DNA of 8,136 nucleotides from a bacterium (GTDB lineage: Bacteria; Sumerlaeota; Sumerlaeia; UBA8349). Shown piece after piece: positions 4,981 to 8,136 of this stretch (positions are counted from its first letter, which is position 1; each line of letters begins with the position of its first letter). Under the pieces are notes generated by a model. It did no database searches. It was given only the letters and a program-made list of their open reading frames with translations, and had not been told where the DNA came from. The stretch spans positions 1 through 8,136 of the forward strand of contig JABMPG010000714.1 in assembly GCA_013203855.1 (NCBI GenBank). Reading direction: 5' to 3'. A program made the translations under genes and the position numbers.

Positions 4981-5604
4981 CGATCCAGCCCCTGCCACAG
5001 CCAGTAGCCTCAGACATCGGATCAGGGGGCCGCCGGCGGCGACCAGGGATTCGGGGTCTTCGGTGAGGGTTTCTCCTTTCCAGCCGCGCTCGGTGAGACG
5101 GGCGCGGGCGAGGGCCTGGGTGACTTCCTTGGGCCAGATCCCGATTCCGCAGGTCTCGCGGAAATCCATCGGGTTGAGTCTCTGTTCGGCCCAGAACCGA
5201 TTTTTCGGGAAACAGGAGAGGGTGGACAGGAGAAGTCGATCGAGAGTGTCGAGCCCCGCCGTGCCCTTGAGGTGGGTCGGGGCGGTGAAGGCCGGGACGG
5301 AATCCCGGCGCCGGCCGCTCTTGCGGTGGAGATCCCAGAGAACATCGGAGAGGTGGGTCTCCCCGGAGCTGCGCTCGTTCCTGGCCCTATAGTCTTCCTT
5401 TCGCTCGATGAGGATCTGTCCCCGCAGGCGGGTGCGGTCGCGACCACTTTCCCCGAAGTTTCGGAAAGCAGATAATCTGGTCGACGATGGAGGGATTGGC
5501 GTCGAGGGAGGGGGCTTTGGGACGGGAATTAGAGCGCAAAGACGTTTGAGATTGTGGAGATTCCCCGGACTGTGGTAATTACTAGGAAAAGGGGAGGCTC
5601 CCAT
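4975..5604 (-). CDS. Hypothetical protein, probably with a disrupted or misplaced 5' end
   Basis: The minus-strand frame from about 5450 down to the stop has strong coding character, with C or G in most third positions, like the flanking operons. It encodes segments such as LDTLDRLLLSTLSCFPKNRF, NPMDFRETCGIGIWPKEVTQ and ARARLTERGWKGETLTEDPE. I recognise no family. The nominal ATG at 5604 has no ribosome site, and its first 45 or so residues (PKPPPSTPIPPSST) look like out-of-frame sequence. A neighbouring minus frame encodes the better SLDANPSIVDQIICFPKLR and would join if one base of the four-C run at 5451-5454 were extra. A frameshift or truncated gene is therefore likely. The TAA stop (4977-4975) is provided by attC2, and the last codons are less typical, so the 3' end may have been replaced when the cassette arrived. 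Confidence 0.6.
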   Translation of the reverse strand: MGASPFPSNYHSPGNLHNLKRLCALIPVPKPPPSTPIPPSSTRLSAFRNFGESGRDRTRLRGQILIERKEDYRARNERSSGETHLSDVLWDLHRKSGRRRDSVPAFTAPTHLKGTAGLDTLDRLLLSTLSCFPKNRFWAEQRLNPMDFRETCGIGIWPKEVTQALARARLTERGWKGETLTEDPESLVAAGGPLIRCLRLLAVAGAGSF

Positions 5605-5606
5605 AC

Positions 5607-7787
5607 ATGGATATCAGTCTGGATTTGCGCGCGCATAGCGGGTGGATGGTGGACTTCGATCCCGAGAACCAAGAGATGGTTCTCAGCCAACCCGACCGGG
5701 GAATCTCGCTTCAGGGCCGGCTGTGTTTCCATAGACTCGATGGCGACATGTCTCACGAGTGGCGGATCTCGCCGCCCGCCTTCAAAGGCGCCCAGAGGCT
5801 CTGGCTGGTCGACCCCAACGGCGACTGCCAGGGATACCTCTCCATCCGCCAATCCGCGGACAGAATTCAGCTCAGCCTTGCCCAACGCCCCCCTCAGATC
5901 TACCAGGGCCTGTTGCGTTTCGAGGCAACCATCGGTTTCGGCAAGAACGCCTTCGCCTGTCGCACCCGACCGGCCCGCGCGTCGGATGTTGTCCAGATAG
6001 CTTCGGGCCCCGCGGACAGCCTTCTGAACGATTCCCTCTTCGATGTGGAAACGGACACTGCCCTCCGTTTCTCCGGTTCTACCGCCCGGCTTGAGACTTA
6101 TCCCGTCTCGGAGCACACGCAGCAGTTCGGCGTTATCCTCGAGGCCCGAAGCGACCAAAGCGAAACTTCCGAAATTGTCATCGAAGTCTTGCCCGATTAC
6201 TACCGCTCCCGCTGGGTGCCCTGGTACAAACCCTTGGACAAGGGCCGCGTGCCCCAGGCCCCGAGCGGGTGGATGTCCTGGAACACCTACTTCGACCAGG
6301 CCGGCGAGGAGGAGAACCTCGCCGAGGCTCGCCTCGGAGCCCGGCATCTCAAGCCCTACGGTCTCGAAATCTGGTCCATCGAATCCTGGCAGGATAACTC
6401 GGACAACCTGCCCGTCAGCAATTTCCATAACCTGACCCTGCGGTCCCACCCCGAGCAGTTCCCAAACGGCATGGAGTGGCTGGCAAACCAGATCCGCAAA
6501 CTCGGCTTCAAGCCCGGCATCTGGGCCGTCAGTTTCGGAACCGGGGACGAAGATTTCTATAACTCTCGCCGCGACTGGTTTCTGCACCTGCCCGACGGCA
6601 AGCCGATGCACAACTGGAACGGCCGGTTCCTGCTCGATCCCTCCCAGCCGCCCGCGGTCCAGTTCACCCAGCACACGCACTGGACGATGGCGCGCGAGTG
6701 GGGTTACGAATTCTTCAAGACGGATGGCATCTCGGGACGGGGAGCCAACCTTAGCGCCCATTTCTTCGAGAATCCCGAAGTCCGCCAGGCCTTCAAGTAC
6801 GACTGCCCCGAGCCGCTCCGCGAGTGGCTGGAAGCCATCCGCGCCGGGATCGGAGAAGAGAGCACTCTCCTCGCCTGTCAGGGCCACTATACCGGCCCGG
6901 AAGTCGCCTTCGCCGACGCCGCCCGTATCGGGGCCGACATCGTTCACCCCAACCACCCCCCGAAATGGTCCAATTATCTGGACCAGGCCCTCGTGAGTCT
7001 CAGTCAACTCTTCACACACGGAATCATCTGGTATAACGACCCCGACACCATCATGGCCGGCGCCTACGCCCCCACCGAACTGGCCCGCCTCGCCGCGACC
7101 GTAGTCGCGCTGCCCGGCCAGGTCACCTTCTTTGCGGACCAGCTTGCCGAGTTGCCGCCCGACCGCCTCTGGCTCATGCAGAGATGCCTTCCCGTCTGCG
7201 ACGCGCATCCCCTCGAACTCTACCCGATCTACGAGCCGCGACCAATCTGGGATCTGAAGATTCGCCGCCCCTTCGGCCAGTGGGACGTGGTCTCCCTCTT
7301 CAACTTCGGCCCCCGAGCCCACGTCGTCCAGCTTCGCTTCGCCGATCTGGGACTCGCCCCGGAGAAGGAATTCCTCCTGTACGACTTCTGGAACGGGAAG
7401 TTCCTCGGCGAGTTTCTGGAAGAGGCCCGTTTCGAGATCCCGGCCAAGTCCAACCTCCTCCTCGCGGTCCACGAAAAACTCGACCGCCCCCAACTGCTCT
7501 CCACCGACCGTCACCTCACCCAAGGCGCGGTCGAACTGGAAGACCTCAAGTGGGATCCGAAACGGAACGAGTTGAGCGGTCGGAGCCTTTTGGTCGGCGG
7601 CGAGACGAGCAACCTGACGGTCCACGTCCCGAAAGGCTGGAAACTAGAGAAGGCAAGGGGCCGCGGCCGCATCGGGCGCAACGTCCGCATCGAGACCACT
7701 CAGATCGCCCGCGACCGTACGGTCAAACTTCGGCTGACTGCCTCGCGGTCCCGATCGCTGGACTGGGTGATCTCTTTCAAAGCGTAG
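5607..7787 (+). CDS. GH36/GH27-like alpha-galactosidase (melibiase) family glycoside hydrolase
   Basis: 726 residues, the usual length of a GH36 enzyme. About 1-215 form a beta-sandwich-like N-domain, about 216-560 the barrel, and the rest a beta-rich C-domain. Barrel motifs in order are GWMSWNTYF (221-229), IESWQDN (258-264), KPGIW (302-306), FFKTDG with Asp373 as likely nucleophile, ARIGADIV with Asp444 as likely acid/base, and YNDPD (476-480). The 71-residue nucleophile to acid/base gap fits GH36. The usual Asp-Asp of the DDGW motif, which holds the galactose hydroxyls, is Glu259-Ser260 here, so the substrate may not be a plain alpha-galactoside. There is no signal peptide, so the enzyme should be cytoplasmic. 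GGGGAGG (5591-5597) serves ATG 5607. No sugar transporter or regulator is next to it. Confidence 0.85.
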   Translation: MDISLDLRAHSGWMVDFDPENQEMVLSQPDRGISLQGRLCFHRLDGDMSHEWRISPPAFKGAQRLWLVDPNGDCQGYLSIRQSADRIQLSLAQRPPQIYQGLLRFEATIGFGKNAFACRTRPARASDVVQIASGPADSLLNDSLFDVETDTALRFSGSTARLETYPVSEHTQQFGVILEARSDQSETSEIVIEVLPDYYRSRWVPWYKPLDKGRVPQAPSGWMSWNTYFDQAGEEENLAEARLGARHLKPYGLEIWSIESWQDNSDNLPVSNFHNLTLRSHPEQFPNGMEWLANQIRKLGFKPGIWAVSFGTGDEDFYNSRRDWFLHLPDGKPMHNWNGRFLLDPSQPPAVQFTQHTHWTMAREWGYEFFKTDGISGRGANLSAHFFENPEVRQAFKYDCPEPLREWLEAIRAGIGEESTLLACQGHYTGPEVAFADAARIGADIVHPNHPPKWSNYLDQALVSLSQLFTHGIIWYNDPDTIMAGAYAPTELARLAATVVALPGQVTFFADQLAELPPDRLWLMQRCLPVCDAHPLELYPIYEPRPIWDLKIRRPFGQWDVVSLFNFGPRAHVVQLRFADLGLAPEKEFLLYDFWNGKFLGEFLEEARFEIPAKSNLLLAVHEKLDRPQLLSTDRHLTQGAVELEDLKWDPKRNELSGRSLLVGGETSNLTVHVPKGWKLEKARGRGRIGRNVRIETTQIARDRTVKLRLTASRSRSLDWVISFKA

Positions 7788-7888
7788 ACGCTTCGCGGTC
7801 CGGCCCTCAGACCCGCTTGAAGCGTTGTTTCGCCAATTGCGATGTGTCTGTGGAACACGCCCACGCCGGGATTTTCCAAAATCCAGAG

Positions 7889-7917
7889 TTGACACTATAC
7901 TCGAAACCCGGTAGAAA
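7889..7917 (+). promoter_or_regulatory. Sigma-70-type promoter of the tRNA-Pro gene
   Basis: A perfect -35 TTGACA (7889-7894), a 17-base spacer and a -10-like TAGAAA (7912-7917, four of six). The start point would fall just upstream of the tRNA 5' end at 7933. Confidence 0.65.
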
Positions 7918-7932
7918 TATGCGTTCGACTGC

Positions 7933-8008
7933 CGGGGTGTGGCGCAGTTGGTAGCGCGCAGCGTTCGGGACGCTGAGGTCGCCGGTTCGAGCCCGGCCAC
8001 CCCGACCA
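7933..8008 (+). tRNA. tRNA-Pro, anticodon CGG, CCA encoded
   Basis: All four arms pair. The acceptor is CGGGGTG (7933-7939) with CACCCCG (7998-8004), the D stem GCGC (7942-7945) with GCGC (7954-7957), the anticodon stem CAGCG/CGCTG around loop TTCGGGA with CGG at 7966-7968, and the T stem GCCGG/CCGGC around TTCGAGC. The discriminator is A8005 and the encoded CCA is 8006-8008. It reads CCG proline codons. A small hairpin (CGATAC 8011-8016 with GTATCG 8023-8028) follows in the 3' trailer, ahead of the terminator. Confidence 0.96.
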
Positions 8009-8036
8009 GACGATACTCGAGGGTATCGACTTCAAG

Positions 8037-8069
8037 AAAGCCGCCTCATCCGGGCGGCTTTGTCTGTTT
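8037..8069 (+). terminator. Intrinsic terminator after tRNA-Pro
   Basis: AAAGCCGCC (8037-8045) pairs perfectly with GGCGGCTTT (8053-8061) around a 7-base loop, followed by the T-rich GTCTGTTT. It would end the tRNA transcript about 30 bases after the mature 3' end. Confidence 0.88.
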
Positions 8070-8136
8070 TGGGTCTCGAATTGCCCCTGAGCCGACCTCC
8101 CCACTCACAATCCCGGATTAACCCCCGCATTTGACG

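Noticed and set aside
5063..5475. Plus-strand open frames opposite the minus-strand hypothetical gene
   Set aside because: Codon use is biased in the minus-strand frame; the plus frames are Arg/Pro/Ser-rich and look like shadows.
5529..7625. A 698-codon open frame antisense to the glycoside hydrolase gene
   Set aside because: It mirrors the codons of a well-supported GH36-like gene with high third-position GC, which commonly leaves the opposite strand open. Its translation is Gly/Val/Glu-rich with no recognisable domain and no ribosome site.
7780..7793. AAGCGT/ACGCTT inverted repeat at the GH stop codon as a terminator
   Set aside because: It has only a 2-base loop and no T tract, so it is unlikely to terminate transcription.
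1..8136. CRISPR array
   Set aside because: No regularly spaced direct repeats were seen. The only repeats are IS ends, attC arms, short hairpins and one 11-bp direct pair.

Overview
The window looks like chromosomal DNA of a GC-rich, probably Gram-negative environmental bacterium. It carries parts of two ordinary metabolic loci. Between them lies a visibly different, more AT-rich mobile stretch. The phylum cannot be fixed from the sequence. The Gram-negative reading rests on an aryl-polyene/flexirubin-like pathway, an integron-type cassette and a lipoprotein; the encoded CCA on the tRNA and the high third-position GC fit but do not narrow it further.

Left part (1-2403): the 3' end of a tightly coupled operon on the + strand. 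It holds the C-terminal tail of an FAD-dependent, phytoene-desaturase-like oxidoreductase, a complete FabF-like beta-ketoacyl synthase, an acyl carrier protein and a membrane-anchored PlsC-type acyltransferase. The first two junctions are 4-base ATGA overlaps and the third is a 10-base gap. This gene set matches aryl-polyene, flexirubin or xanthomonadin-like pathways, in which a polyene acyl chain is built on an ACP and transferred to a lipid or resorcinol acceptor.

Middle part (2404-4980): about 190 bases without a convincing gene, then a 1249-bp IS630-family element with imperfect terminal inverted repeats and a TA target duplication. Its transposase is split over two frames at an A8 run, exactly where a -1 slip restores a full 380-residue DDE transposase. 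Downstream are two sites that fold like integron attC recombination sites (4044-4117 and 4930-4980). They bracket an 863-bp gene cassette encoding an exported ankyrin-repeat lipoprotein whose stop codon lies inside the attC R'' box. A second small ORF ends inside the palindromic stem of the first attC and looks like the remnant of a neighbouring cassette cut by the IS. No integrase gene is in the window, so this is a cassette cluster lacking intI here, or the tail of a larger array. This is the most interesting part.

Right part (4975-8136): a minus-strand gene of unknown function with strong coding codon use, whose stop codon lies inside the second attC and which may carry a frameshift near its start. 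It is followed on the + strand by a 726-residue GH36/GH27-like alpha-galactosidase family protein, predicted cytoplasmic, with an altered substrate-binding motif. Last comes a tRNA-Pro(CGG) gene with a recognisable promoter and an intrinsic terminator. The final 70 bases show nothing clear.
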